DNA of 9,521 bases from Muribaculaceae bacterium (GCA_029052265.1 JAIDJJ010000418.1:1-9521); one strand, 5' to 3'. Positions 1 through 7,702 are shown, counted from the first letter of the stretch. A program made the numbers and translations. Notes: generated by a model from the letters alone, not told the origin.

Positions 1-2925
1 ATGACTGCTGGTTGCAACGAGTACTCGCTATACGATATGTCGGGCGGAATCTCCGATCATCCCGTATTTGGAGTAAACGTGGCTTCTTCCTGGCACAAAG
101 GGGACTATATCACGCGTTCGGCAGAAACTGAAATAGAGATAACAAGACTTGAAGGAGACACCACAGACCAACCTTTATATCTCGTTGCGGAGACAAACAT
201 CATCAACGATTCAACAGTGACTTCTCCTCTTACCCGGGGAACAAAAATCGAGACTGCTGAAAAATTCAAAGATACATATAAATCGTTCGGATTATCAGGA
301 ATCTGCCATACAGGCAATGAAGACTCTGACCTCAGCGAGATGCCTGTAAATTTCGTCCATAACTCGGAAGTATCCGAAAAAGGTTCGTTGTGGGAAGCGG
401 CAGACAAACTTGAATGGCCCGGATCCGGAAGATTGCGCTTTTTCGCCTACGCTCCGTATGCGACCGCCGAAAACGGGATCACGATTTCCCCGGCAACGGG
501 AAAGGGAGCGCCATCCATTACTTTTTCAGTAAAAGAAAAAGTCAGCGAACAGATAGACCTCATGACAGCCGTGACTGATGTCAAAGGTTCGGGCAAAGAG
601 ACAATCGATTTGAATTTCACTCACGCATTATCGGCTATTCAAATCAAAACCGGAAACGCTATGCTCGGCGGCACCCTCAAGAGCGTGACTATCTCCGGAA
701 TATATGGGAAAGGTTCATCCACGACAGGATCAGGAGTATGGACAGTAGCCGGTGAAGCCAACTGTTCGTATACCCTCGAGCCTCAGGAAAACACATTCTC
801 GCCAAAGGATGAGGACAATTATGATTATTATACCGAAGAAGGTAACGATATTGCAGGCGTGAACGACAACCTGACATTGTTTCTTATCCCTCAGAAACTT
901 GGAGAAAACGCCAAGATTTCAATAGAATTTACAGACAAACTTACAGGTACTGACCGCAAACTGTCAGCCTCTCTTTCAGGAGAATGGAAATCCGGAAAAC
1001 TTTACACCTATTCACTTTCCACCACCGGCATCGTTTTGACCCCCATGGTAAAGATCGTGAAAAAAGGGACTGACGATTATGCCCTTTCCGACAGCGTTTC
1101 TATTACGGGAATCGTAAATGATATCGAGCTGGCGGCTTATATCCGTGTATCTCAGGAAGGAACTGAAAGCATCGACAAGAAAGTGCCGTTCCACCTTGAA
1201 TATTCCACCGACGGGACAACATGGGCTAAAACCTCCGAAGGGATAGGCGGAGAGACCCGGGATATATGGACCCCTGACCTAACCTCCACACGTGCCGATG
1301 CCTCGGGAACTGATGAAAATCCTGCCGCCACGGCTTCCGGAACACTTTATTTTCCGGCACAGTCCTCTTTTATGGAACGGCACAGACTGTTTGACCGAAG
1401 TTCGGAACAAGGTTCTGAAAACTCACCGGAAGATCTCGCCCCGAACGAGTCTGCCAACTGCTATATGATCAACAGACCCGGATATTATAAATTCCCGACC
1501 GTATATGGCAATACGCTAAATAACGAGAATTTATTAAATACGACACCTGATACGAAAAAATCCGGAATGAAATGGTTTGTGGATCACAATGACAAGAAAA
1601 TCACCCAATCCAGAATTAAAAATCAGATAGCTGCCAATGGAGAGAGTCTGAAAGACGCATTCTTATTGTGGCAGGATTCCCCAGGACTTATAGACGGAGT
1701 AAAATATGATGCCACGGAAGACTGCATCTCCTTCCACGTAGGCAGAAACACCATATCCCAGGGAAACGCTGTCATTGCCTTAAGAAACGATAAAGACATA
1801 ATAGTCTGGAGCTGGCATATCTGGGTGACAGATCAGGACTGGTCACAGACAATAAATATCGTCAACAAGCACGATAAGGTTTTCCAAATGGCTCCGTCAG
1901 TTTTAGGACGTTGTGATGTATGCAAAGGAGATCCTGCCCGGAAGATTCATTTAAAGGTTGTATTCAGCATGAAAGATTCTTCCGGCAAGGAAATTGAATG
2001 CAACAAGACTGTCGACGGCAACGACCTTTCGGAGATCCATCAGCAATACATGGCGGCATCAATGGCTGGAGACAACACATACTACCAATGGGGACGCAAG
2101 GATGCCATGCCCGGAGGAAGGTATGGAATACAGAACTACCCCTATTACAGTCCTCATCCGTCTAACAGACGAGATGAAGTCACGATGCTGAATAAAGATC
2201 TCTTTGATAATCCCGCTGAATATGCTTTCGGAAGGAGTAAAGAAACAACAGGAGTATCTGTCGGCAGATCCATACAGATCCCGTATCATTTCATAATGGG
2301 TGATGAACCACCTTCAGGAATAAACTATCGTCAACACTGGCATAACATCGGCGCAGCGGACTATCTGGACAGTGAAGGAAGCATGTATAATATATGGAAT
2401 TTCAACTCAAAAAAATCATACAATCCAAAAGATCCTCCGGAAGAAGACCTAAATGGCGATAATGTACGAAAAACTATTTATGATCCATGTCCTCCGGGTT
2501 ATCACATACCTTCCGTCATCGCATTCAACGGAATTGTACAGACGTCACTAGGACCTACTTTCAATTCTGCATATGATGGAAGACAACCGGTATGGAAAGA
2601 CGAGAGCCGTTGGGAAATAGAAGCTCCGGTAGAAGGTGGCGGCACTGTTTCTCTCACATTTTATTCGACCGGGATGAGAAACATGAATTTTAAAACAGGA
2701 GAACAACCAAGACCAGAAGACTATGATAAAATTTCCATTCCGGCATTTTCTATGGTCTCATACATAACCTCTTCCTCGCTTGCATCAAATAATGAAGCTC
2801 CTCAAGGGTATATCCTGTTTTTTGACCACAGGGGCACCGAAGATGGCAAGGAACGTTGCGGATGTGAGATAGCATCCAACAATGCTTACGGATTGACCGT
2901 CTGGCCTGCCAGAAATCCTTTATAA
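1..2925 (+). CDS. Fimbrillin-family surface lipoprotein with C-terminal FISUMP-like region (5' partial)
   Basis: Likely a cell-surface, lipid-anchored fimbrillin-type protein: a pilus subunit, tip or anchor component, or adhesin. The reading frame is open from base 1. The first residues, MTAGCN, look like the end of a lipobox with Cys5 as the lipidated residue, so the ATG at base 1 is probably internal and the signal peptide lies outside the window. Residues about 30-340 carry Mfa-like fimbrillin hallmarks: RFFAYAPYAT near 146-154, IDLMTAV near 185, NFTHALSAIQI near 205-215 and LFLIPQKL near 293-300. A second beta-rich segment follows (about 345-460). The C-terminal half has SANCYMINRPG (484-494), VWSWHIWVTD (602-611), YYQWGRKDAMPG (694-705) and YDPCPPGYHIP (827-837). 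These are typical of Bacteroidales fimbrillins ending in a Fibrobacter-succinogenes-paralogous (FISUMP) type domain. At 974+ residues it is longer than classical FimA/Mfa1 stalk subunits, which fits a tip or accessory role (inference). It is convergent with the next gene. Confidence 0.85.
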   Translation: MTAGCNEYSLYDMSGGISDHPVFGVNVASSWHKGDYITRSAETEIEITRLEGDTTDQPLYLVAETNIINDSTVTSPLTRGTKIETAEKFKDTYKSFGLSGICHTGNEDSDLSEMPVNFVHNSEVSEKGSLWEAADKLEWPGSGRLRFFAYAPYATAENGITISPATGKGAPSITFSVKEKVSEQIDLMTAVTDVKGSGKETIDLNFTHALSAIQIKTGNAMLGGTLKSVTISGIYGKGSSTTGSGVWTVAGEANCSYTLEPQENTFSPKDEDNYDYYTEEGNDIAGVNDNLTLFLIPQKLGENAKISIEFTDKLTGTDRKLSASLSGEWKSGKLYTYSLSTTGIVLTPMVKIVKKGTDDYALSDSVSITGIVNDIELAAYIRVSQEGTESIDKKVPFHLEYSTDGTTWAKTSEGIGGETRDIWTPDLTSTRADASGTDENPAATASGTLYFPAQSSFMERHRLFDRSSEQGSENSPEDLAPNESANCYMINRPGYYKFPTVYGNTLNNENLLNTTPDTKKSGMKWFVDHNDKKITQSRIKNQIAANGESLKDAFLLWQDSPGLIDGVKYDATEDCISFHVGRNTISQGNAVIALRNDKDIIVWSWHIWVTDQDWSQTINIVNKHDKVFQMAPSVLGRCDVCKGDPARKIHLKVVFSMKDSSGKEIECNKTVDGNDLSEIHQQYMAASMAGDNTYYQWGRKDAMPGGRYGIQNYPYYSPHPSNRRDEVTMLNKDLFDNPAEYAFGRSKETTGVSVGRSIQIPYHFIMGDEPPSGINYRQHWHNIGAADYLDSEGSMYNIWNFNSKKSYNPKDPPEEDLNGDNVRKTIYDPCPPGYHIPSVIAFNGIVQTSLGPTFNSAYDGRQPVWKDESRWEIEAPVEGGGTVSLTFYSTGMRNMNFKTGEQPRPEDYDKISIPAFSMVSYITSSSLASNNEAPQGYILFFDHRGTEDGKERCGCEIASNNAYGLTVWPARNPL

Positions 2926-2927
2926 GA

Positions 2928-2993
2928 GACCATCCCATAAAAAGCACCCCAAAAGTTTTGTCTAACTTTTGGGGTGCTTTTTATGGGATGGTC
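2928..2993. terminator. Perfect 30-bp inverted repeat, probable bidirectional terminator
   Basis: The arms at 2928-2957 and 2964-2993 are exact reverse complements around a 6-base loop (TTGTCT). The inner part holds the GCACCCC/GGGGTGC stem flanked by A5 on the left and T5 on the right, so read from either strand it gives a GC-rich stem followed by a T run. It sits 2 bases after the fimbrillin stop and 91 bases beyond the stop of the oppositely oriented DUF4249 gene, which is the right place for a shared terminator. The pairing continues past the T run through CATCCC/GGGATG, which is more than a simple terminator needs and leaves open a mobile-repeat origin. Confidence 0.75.
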
Positions 2994-3083
2994 GAGATGT
3001 ATTCAGGTGCGTGGCATCAACCTCCCCACAGAGATACGGGAAGACTGACCGGCACGGATTCCTGTGCCAAAATGTCAGGGATC

Positions 3084-4070
3084 TTATTTTTTATGCCAGC
3101 CACCGGTGAGCTGAAGCAGCTCCACTCTCTTTGTGGATAGATTATAGCTGCCCATAAGCCCGGCACCACCCTCTATGTTGGAATATATTTTGGTAGGCTC
3201 CATAAGTCCCAATGAGAGCAGATTCCCCTTTAATGCACTCTCGTCGTAGTCCATCGCCAGCACGCTGACCATATATTCGAAATAAGGTCGGGATATGGAG
3301 TAAAGATTCACCCTTCTCGGTAGTTTCTCTATCATGCTCACCAAAGGGGTCTGCAGAACTTCACTTACGGTTATGGTATAAAGCTCCCCCTCTATACCCT
3401 TGTCTGAAAAGGGATATCCGAACACTCCGTCGGGCTGCCATCCCTGGATATCCTGATTTATCATATTTGCCAACACCTGAAACACATAATCCGTGGTGTA
3501 ATCCACCTGCCCCATCTGAGAAAATTCATAACTCAGCGCATCATCCTCTATAGCGAGGAAATAGAAATTCTCTTCACCGGGAGTGTCGCGGAATGTTATC
3601 CTGTATGTGAATCGGTAATCCGTGTCCCAATAAATGTGGATCGGTCCTTCGCATGTAGCTTCCACATTCTCTATCTCCACTTTATGGGGAACCGTATCAT
3701 AAGATAAGACCGTTTCCGTATCTCCGTTGACTTTGAGTTTCAACACTTCCCCGGCGGCAGGTTTGCGGCCGGATAGATAGAGCTTCGACCCGGCGTCATA
3801 CACCAACTTTTCCCATTCGCCGTACTCCCCGGCAACCTGCACGTCAAGACCCTCCACAGGATTAAACGCGATATGAGGTGTGGAAAAGAAAAAAGGATGA
3901 GTGACCGACACTCCGATTACAGAATCCGGATTGAGGATGGAATTGACAACATACATTTTTTCCATCTCAGGATTCTTATATCTATCAAGATCAAGATCTT
4001 GTTCACACCCCAACAGCATCAACGGCAAAACCACAGCCGCCATATGAAAGAGATATCTGAATTTAAACAT
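3084..4070 (-). CDS. DUF4249 family lipoprotein, partner of the adjacent TonB-dependent receptor
   Basis: A predicted 328-residue lipoprotein of the DUF4249 family, which in Bacteroidota is usually encoded next to a TonB-dependent receptor and is presumed to sit on it at the outer membrane as a ligand-binding or lid-like partner. The ATG at 4070 was chosen because it gives a clean lipoprotein signal: MFKFRYLF, a hydrophobic stretch, then the lipobox LLGC with Cys22. The frame is open further back to 4241, but that stretch overlaps the receptor gene and would bury the signal peptide. After the Cys, an acidic stretch leads into KMYVVNSILNPDSVIGVSVTHPFFF (about 34-60), a family-typical opening of the first beta-sandwich domain. 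The rest is beta-rich with no catalytic motif that I recognise. Length is normal for the family. The start lies 8 bases after the receptor stop, so the two are almost surely co-transcribed. The ligand cannot be inferred. Confidence 0.85.
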   Translation of the reverse strand: MFKFRYLFHMAAVVLPLMLLGCEQDLDLDRYKNPEMEKMYVVNSILNPDSVIGVSVTHPFFFSTPHIAFNPVEGLDVQVAGEYGEWEKLVYDAGSKLYLSGRKPAAGEVLKLKVNGDTETVLSYDTVPHKVEIENVEATCEGPIHIYWDTDYRFTYRITFRDTPGEENFYFLAIEDDALSYEFSQMGQVDYTTDYVFQVLANMINQDIQGWQPDGVFGYPFSDKGIEGELYTITVSEVLQTPLVSMIEKLPRRVNLYSISRPYFEYMVSVLAMDYDESALKGNLLSLGLMEPTKIYSNIEGGAGLMGSYNLSTKRVELLQLTGGWHKK

Positions 4071-4078
4071 AACCGGTT

Positions 4079-6310
4079 TTAAAAATTTATTGTGTAGGAA
4101 ACGGATGGAAGTATCGGCAGCAGGCTCAAAGTCTTGAACTGCCTGTAATCTCCGTTGTCGCTCCATTTGTCGTTGACATAATTCTTGACCACAGTAAAGG
4201 GATTCATCCGGCAATAGGCGTTGTAAAGACCGAAATCCCATTGATAAGAGATCCGCCTGTTGATCCGACCCTTCACGCTCAGATTAAGATTGAGTCTATG
4301 AAAAGCGGGGATACGCACATTGTTTCTGGTTTCATAATAATCGATTCCGTCCTGACGTCCGGTGCCCGGATCCATCGGGTTTACAAACGGGGAGTCCGGG
4401 AATGCCACGTCAGGAGGCGCTATGTTGTATAGGGCAAGAGTAGTCCTGTTACCTGTCATATATTCCCATTGCCCGTTCAGTTCCATCCGGTCGTTGATCT
4501 TCCATCCCACACTGATGTCGAGCTTATGCCGGTTGTCGAATTTTGCAGGATACTTTTTCCCCGAGTTTATTCCGGGAAACTTTCTCCAGTTCCACATAAG
4601 TCCGTAGGCAATGTTCCAGTTTAAAGACTTATAGCTGCCGTCCATCTCAAGGTCTGCCCCATATGCCCACCCTTTTCCGAAAGTCATCTTTTCATACCAA
4701 GGGAGAGTGGTGGTCGTGACAGAGGTGTTGGGCTTATATTCCGCGAGGTTCTCCATATTTTTCCACCACACCTCGGCTTTGAAAATGTAATCTTTGTTGA
4801 AACTCTTGAAATATCCTAATGAATAGATGTCGCAGACCAATGGTTTCACATAGCTTGCGGTCGGTAGCCAGGCATCCGAGGGGAGATATATGTAGTTTGA
4901 CGACACCTGCTGTGCATACTGCGTGACCCGGGAATATCCAAGACTGATATTCGAATTGTAGGGAAGGTTGAGCTTCATGCTGAACCTCGGTTCCAGATTC
5001 CAATGTTTCATCTCATTGCTCAGGTATCTGTTTCCCCTCACTCCCACGGATCCTTGGAAGATGTCGGCGATATTCCAGTGAAGTTCGGCGAAACCCGACA
5101 GCAGACCGTTCTTGAAATGATTCCGGAAGGGTGAAGGGACCGGGACGGCGGTTATACCGCTATAACTTACGGCAGGATTCCCCACCGCATAATCATACCA
5201 CGTCTGTTGCAGTCCCGCGTCGCCGTTCAGACCCTTTAAGATCGGGAAACTGAATGTCTCCCTCATCCCAGCCTGAAACACCGACGGCTTGACCTCCGTG
5301 AGGGCGTTGAGGCTCCCGTAGCTTCCTGTGTCGTCCATATTCTCCTCCACGTCTGAGGAGAATGCTTTTGAGACGTAGGGCTGAATATTAAGGTCTCCTA
5401 TAGAGGTTGACAATCTGTAGTTCAAGGTCATTCCCCAGTTTCCCCACGACATCTTGTTCAAATCCCTCTGATATACATGCTTGCTTTCATTCGGGTCAAA
5501 ACGTTCCTCACCCAGTTTAAAATTGTCCTTGCCATAAAACATCAGGAATGACAGGTCGTTTCTTCTATTGTCAGTGGCGCTGAGTTTGACAATCATGTCG
5601 GTGAAGTTATAGTGAAAAATATTTTTACGACCGTCAGATTTTTTTGTTGAATTAATAATTGCAAGTGCAGGGACAGAGAACACATCGAACCAAGTGCGGC
5701 GCAATGCTACAGATAGTGCCGAATTACCCTTTTTTAACGGTGTGGAAAAATACAGTTGTCCGCTTATCAACCCTACCGAGAAAGTACCGGCGGTTTTGTT
5801 ATAGTCAGGTCTTTTTAAGGCGACATCCACGATGCTCGACACCCTCTCAGCAAACAGAGAGGGGAAGGCACCTTTGTAGAAATCCACCTTGTCGATGGAA
5901 TGGGTGCTGAATGTGGAGAACAATCCACCGAAATGGTAGACGTTCAGCAGCGGAAGCCCATCGAGCAGATAAAGGTTCTGGTCCGTCTCGCCGCCGCGCA
6001 CGTACAGTCCGGCGAAACCTTCCGTACCTGACACAACACCGGAAGTAGTCTGCAACGCTTTTATGACGTCATGTTCGCCCAATAATGCGGGACGGCTGTT
6101 GATTTCCGCCCCTGATATGGACATATGCCCTATCTTGTCTCTACCCTTACTTCCGGTCCCATTGACAATCAACTCGTTCAGCATCTTGGAATGCTGCAAA
6201 GAGTCAGTTTGTTCCTTATTATCCGGCAAGGTTTGGGGATATAGTGGGAGTGAAATCAAGAGAATGAAGGCAAACGCTGACACTCTCCTGATATGTGGAA
6301 ATTTATTCAC
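4079..6310 (-). CDS. TonB-dependent outer-membrane receptor
   Basis: A 743-residue outer-membrane beta-barrel transporter that would import an unknown ligand using energy from TonB-ExbBD. The signal peptide occupies about residues 1-26 (hydrophobic AFAFILLISLPLY). A short linker contains LNELIVNG (44-51), which resembles the TonB box/plug entry (compare LEEVVVTG). The plug domain runs about 55-165, with YVRGGETDQNLYLLDGLPL at 103-121, then HFGGLFSTFS and the KGAFPSLFAERVSSIVDV block. The remainder is the barrel, ending in a terminal Phe as expected for Bam-inserted proteins. The start is GTG at 6310: an in-frame TGA lies two codons further upstream, and the next candidate starts would lose the signal peptide. 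The N-terminal carboxypeptidase-regulatory-like domain common in DUF4249-linked receptors is absent, so this is a short version. It is followed by DUF4249 after 8 bases and preceded by a repeat-filled gap and a small lipoprotein gene. Confidence 0.93.
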   Translation of the reverse strand: MNKFPHIRRVSAFAFILLISLPLYPQTLPDNKEQTDSLQHSKMLNELIVNGTGSKGRDKIGHMSISGAEINSRPALLGEHDVIKALQTTSGVVSGTEGFAGLYVRGGETDQNLYLLDGLPLLNVYHFGGLFSTFSTHSIDKVDFYKGAFPSLFAERVSSIVDVALKRPDYNKTAGTFSVGLISGQLYFSTPLKKGNSALSVALRRTWFDVFSVPALAIINSTKKSDGRKNIFHYNFTDMIVKLSATDNRRNDLSFLMFYGKDNFKLGEERFDPNESKHVYQRDLNKMSWGNWGMTLNYRLSTSIGDLNIQPYVSKAFSSDVEENMDDTGSYGSLNALTEVKPSVFQAGMRETFSFPILKGLNGDAGLQQTWYDYAVGNPAVSYSGITAVPVPSPFRNHFKNGLLSGFAELHWNIADIFQGSVGVRGNRYLSNEMKHWNLEPRFSMKLNLPYNSNISLGYSRVTQYAQQVSSNYIYLPSDAWLPTASYVKPLVCDIYSLGYFKSFNKDYIFKAEVWWKNMENLAEYKPNTSVTTTTLPWYEKMTFGKGWAYGADLEMDGSYKSLNWNIAYGLMWNWRKFPGINSGKKYPAKFDNRHKLDISVGWKINDRMELNGQWEYMTGNRTTLALYNIAPPDVAFPDSPFVNPMDPGTGRQDGIDYYETRNNVRIPAFHRLNLNLSVKGRINRRISYQWDFGLYNAYCRMNPFTVVKNYVNDKWSDNGDYRQFKTLSLLPILPSVSYTINF

Positions 6311-6318
6311 TTTTAATC

Positions 6319-6450
6319 AATTAGCAGTTTACAATTAGTAATTAGCTGTTTGCAATTAGTAATTAGTAATTAGTAATTAGTAATTAGCAGTTTGCAGTTT
6401 ATTATTTGCAATTAGCAGTTTGGAATCAGCAATTACTAATTACTAATTGC
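6319..6450. repeat. AATTAGT heptamer repeat tract with 20-bp inverted repeat
   Basis: The region between the small lipoprotein gene and the receptor gene is built from heptamers. The clearest tandem run is AATTAGT four times plus AATTAG at 6354-6387, with a shorter run at 6333-6345. Interspersed are variants pairing AATTAGC with AGTTTAC, TGTTTGC or AGTTTGC. The segment 6352-6371 is the exact reverse complement of 6431-6450 (20 bp, 59-base interval), so the transcript could form a long AU-rich hairpin. There is no CAAAnnTA string (a minus-strand -7 element) in this gap, which argues that the receptor is transcribed from further upstream through the repeat. Confidence 0.85.
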
Positions 6451-6457
6451 TCTTAAC

Positions 6458-6856
6458 TCACATCGTTATATCCACTGTCATTTCTCCTAAAGTCACAGTA
6501 CCTTTGATTGTCACAGGCTTATGGTTCTTTTCATATTCAATCGTAAACAACACTCCTTCTTCGGTGCCGGTCAGCGGTATATCTTTAAATTCCTTTCTCT
6601 TCTCTCCGGGAATAACATTCACAAATCTGAATTTACCGGTTACAAGTAATCCGGACTCAAATCTCACATAATCGTAATCTTCAGTAGGTTGTCCATTCAC
6701 CGTTACATTGAGTTTCCACAACTTATTTTTGCCATATTCTCCCGTAAGCCATGAAGTGGCATAATCTTCAGGATTGAACTCGTTTTTTGAGCAGCTCCCG
6801 ACTCCGATAGACAAAAGCAGAGAAAAAATAACCAATGTAAAAATTCTTGTTTTCAT
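6458..6856 (-). CDS. Small uncharacterised lipoprotein, first gene of the receptor cluster
   Basis: A 132-residue predicted lipoprotein: MKTR, a hydrophobic core (IFTLVIFSLLLSIGV), then the lipobox VGSC with Cys22. The mature part of about 110 residues has no motif that I can tie to a named family. Its pattern of alternating hydrophobic residues (LWKLNVTVNG at about 46-55, VRFESGLLVTGKFRFVNV, GVLFTIEYE, VTIKGTVTLGEMTVDI at the end) suggests a small all-beta fold, possibly lipocalin- or beta-sandwich-like (inference). The ATG at 6856 is the natural start because the signal peptide begins there. It is read in the same direction as the receptor and DUF4249 genes and lies 147 bases upstream of the receptor, so it may be a third component of the uptake system or an independent unit. 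No convincing promoter was found in front of it. Confidence 0.8.
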   Translation of the reverse strand: MKTRIFTLVIFSLLLSIGVGSCSKNEFNPEDYATSWLTGEYGKNKLWKLNVTVNGQPTEDYDYVRFESGLLVTGKFRFVNVIPGEKRKEFKDIPLTGTEEGVLFTIEYEKNHKPVTIKGTVTLGEMTVDITM

Positions 6857-7053
6857 ACCATATTTATAATTTAAAATACAACATTAATCGTTTCTTTAGA
6901 CGCATGTCCAATCATAAAGAGCAAGAAACCAAAAAAATCCCCTATCCCCGCAAAAAATTTATCTTAAAATTTTAAATATGCTCTTTTCAAAATTATTCCA
7001 AATATAATTTAACATTTTTTATGTGCGGGAATTTCAGGATTATCTCCATAACC

Positions 7054-7067
7054 TACTTTCATACTCC
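7054..7067. repeat. 14-bp direct repeat, copy 1 (TACTTTCATACTCC)
   Basis: Identical to 7770-7783 and in the same orientation. The two copies bracket the 164-residue protein gene with its promoter and inverted repeat, giving a unit of about 716 bases from copy start to copy start. The core CTTTCATA recurs at 7077-7084, just inside this copy. The repeat could be a binding site, or a duplicated or attachment-like sequence. Confidence 0.6.
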
Positions 7068-7083
7068 AAAACAAAACTTTCAT

Positions 7084-7135
7084 ATTTTTAAAGCATTGAA
7101 AATTATAATACAATAATTTTCAATGCTTTAAAAAT
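7084..7135. terminator. 23-bp perfect inverted repeat after the HTH-like gene, possible terminator
   Basis: The arms at 7084-7106 and 7113-7135 are exact reverse complements around a 6-base loop (AATACA). The stem is AT-rich with a short GC centre (AAAGCATTG / CAATGCTTT). It lies 11-62 bases beyond the stop of the minus-strand gene at 7146, where a terminator is expected. In the minus-strand direction the hairpin is not followed by a long T run outside the stem, so classical intrinsic termination is plausible but not clear. The stem could instead protect the 3' end of the message or be a protein-binding palindrome. Confidence 0.55.
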
Positions 7136-7145
7136 TTATCATTTT

Positions 7146-7640
7146 TTATTTTGGGACATTACCCTTCCATCTTTCATAATCGACCTCATCGGGCAGGTTT
7201 TGAAGGAAATTTCTCAGATTTGTTGTCCTTCGCGGCATCCCTAATTTGTGACGTATCGACCAACTGAGATTATATTGACTTTTAAAACCGCTTATAAGTT
7301 TATACTCCTCACCTGTAACTCCGCACATCATGGCGCATATATAGCGCAGCTCATGCACAGTGAACTTTCCGGATTCCTTATATTCGACCATCAACGCATT
7401 CCCGTCGACGATAGAATCAAGGAGCTGACTCCAGGGGATATTTTCAATAGGAACCGGATCATTGCTATCAGTATCCAGAGCCGGTTCATGCGCAATCAAG
7501 CTTTCCGTCAATAAATTCAGGTGAAGGGTCTTGATTTCTTCAATATTCATTGTTCTGCCCGCAACGGCATACAACAACTTTGAGAGCACCGTCAGTGCGA
7601 TGCCACGTTTTGAAAAAGATGAGATTTTTCTTCGTGCCAT
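7146..7640 (-). CDS. Putative LuxR-like helix-turn-helix protein, uncharacterised
   Basis: A 164-residue soluble protein with a basic N terminus (MARRKISSFSKRG), no signal peptide and no membrane segment. I do not recognise a named family. Residues about 93-147 (FTVHELRYICAMMCG, then EEYKLISGFKSQYNLSWSIRHKLGMP, then NLRNFLQNLP) have the spacing of the C-terminal LuxR-type helix-turn-helix seen in many Bacteroidota regulators: an opening helix ending in a small residue and G, a second helix, a recognition helix, then R-x-KLG and a closing leucine-rich helix. The usual KEIA-type turn is replaced by EEYKLISG, so the domain is divergent. The N-terminal half (about 12-85) appears helical and of unknown role. 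The ATG at 7640 is supported by a promoter match directly upstream. The gene stands alone, with AT-rich flanks carrying repeated motifs. DNA binding is an inference; a structural or phage-derived role cannot be excluded. Confidence 0.7.
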   Translation of the reverse strand: MARRKISSFSKRGIALTVLSKLLYAVAGRTMNIEEIKTLHLNLLTESLIAHEPALDTDSNDPVPIENIPWSQLLDSIVDGNALMVEYKESGKFTVHELRYICAMMCGVTGEEYKLISGFKSQYNLSWSIRHKLGMPRRTTNLRNFLQNLPDEVDYERWKGNVPK

Positions 7641-7649
7641 TTTTTATTG

Positions 7650-7680
7650 CAAAATTAGCACATAAAACTTTCATTTCAAT
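7650..7680 (-). promoter_or_regulatory. Bacteroidota-type -33/-7 promoter for the HTH-like gene
   Basis: Read on the minus strand, TAATTTTG (plus 7650-7657) matches the Bacteroidota -7 consensus TAnnTTTG exactly. ATTG (plus 7677-7680), exactly 19 bases upstream, matches three of four bases of the -33 consensus TTTG. The expected transcription start would fall only about 5-8 bases before the ATG at 7640, so the message would have an almost absent leader. This placement supports both the promoter and the chosen start. Confidence 0.55.
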
Positions 7681-7702
7681 ATAAAAAGTTTCATATGTCT
7701 AT

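Noticed and set aside
3051..3068. Hairpin GGCAC...GTGCC downstream of the DUF4249 stop
   Set aside because: The stem is short with a bulge and lacks a T run; the nearby 30-bp palindrome is a far better terminator.
2958..3140. Short plus-strand frame beginning inside the 30-bp inverted repeat
   Set aside because: It starts in the hairpin loop, runs into the end of the DUF4249 gene on the other strand, and its translation has no protein-like pattern.
4071..4241. Longer version of the DUF4249 protein starting at 4241
   Set aside because: The extra 57 residues overlap the receptor gene in another frame and place a charged stretch ahead of an otherwise perfect lipoprotein signal beginning at 4070.
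6319..6450. CRISPR-like array
   Set aside because: Repeat units are 7 bases and contiguous, with no unique spacers and no cas genes nearby.
6999..7006. TATATTTG on the minus strand as a -7 promoter element for the small lipoprotein gene
   Set aside because: It fits TAnnTTTG but has no TTTG-like -33 partner at about 19-21 bases, lies about 140 bases from the start codon, and the region is very AT-rich, so chance is likely.
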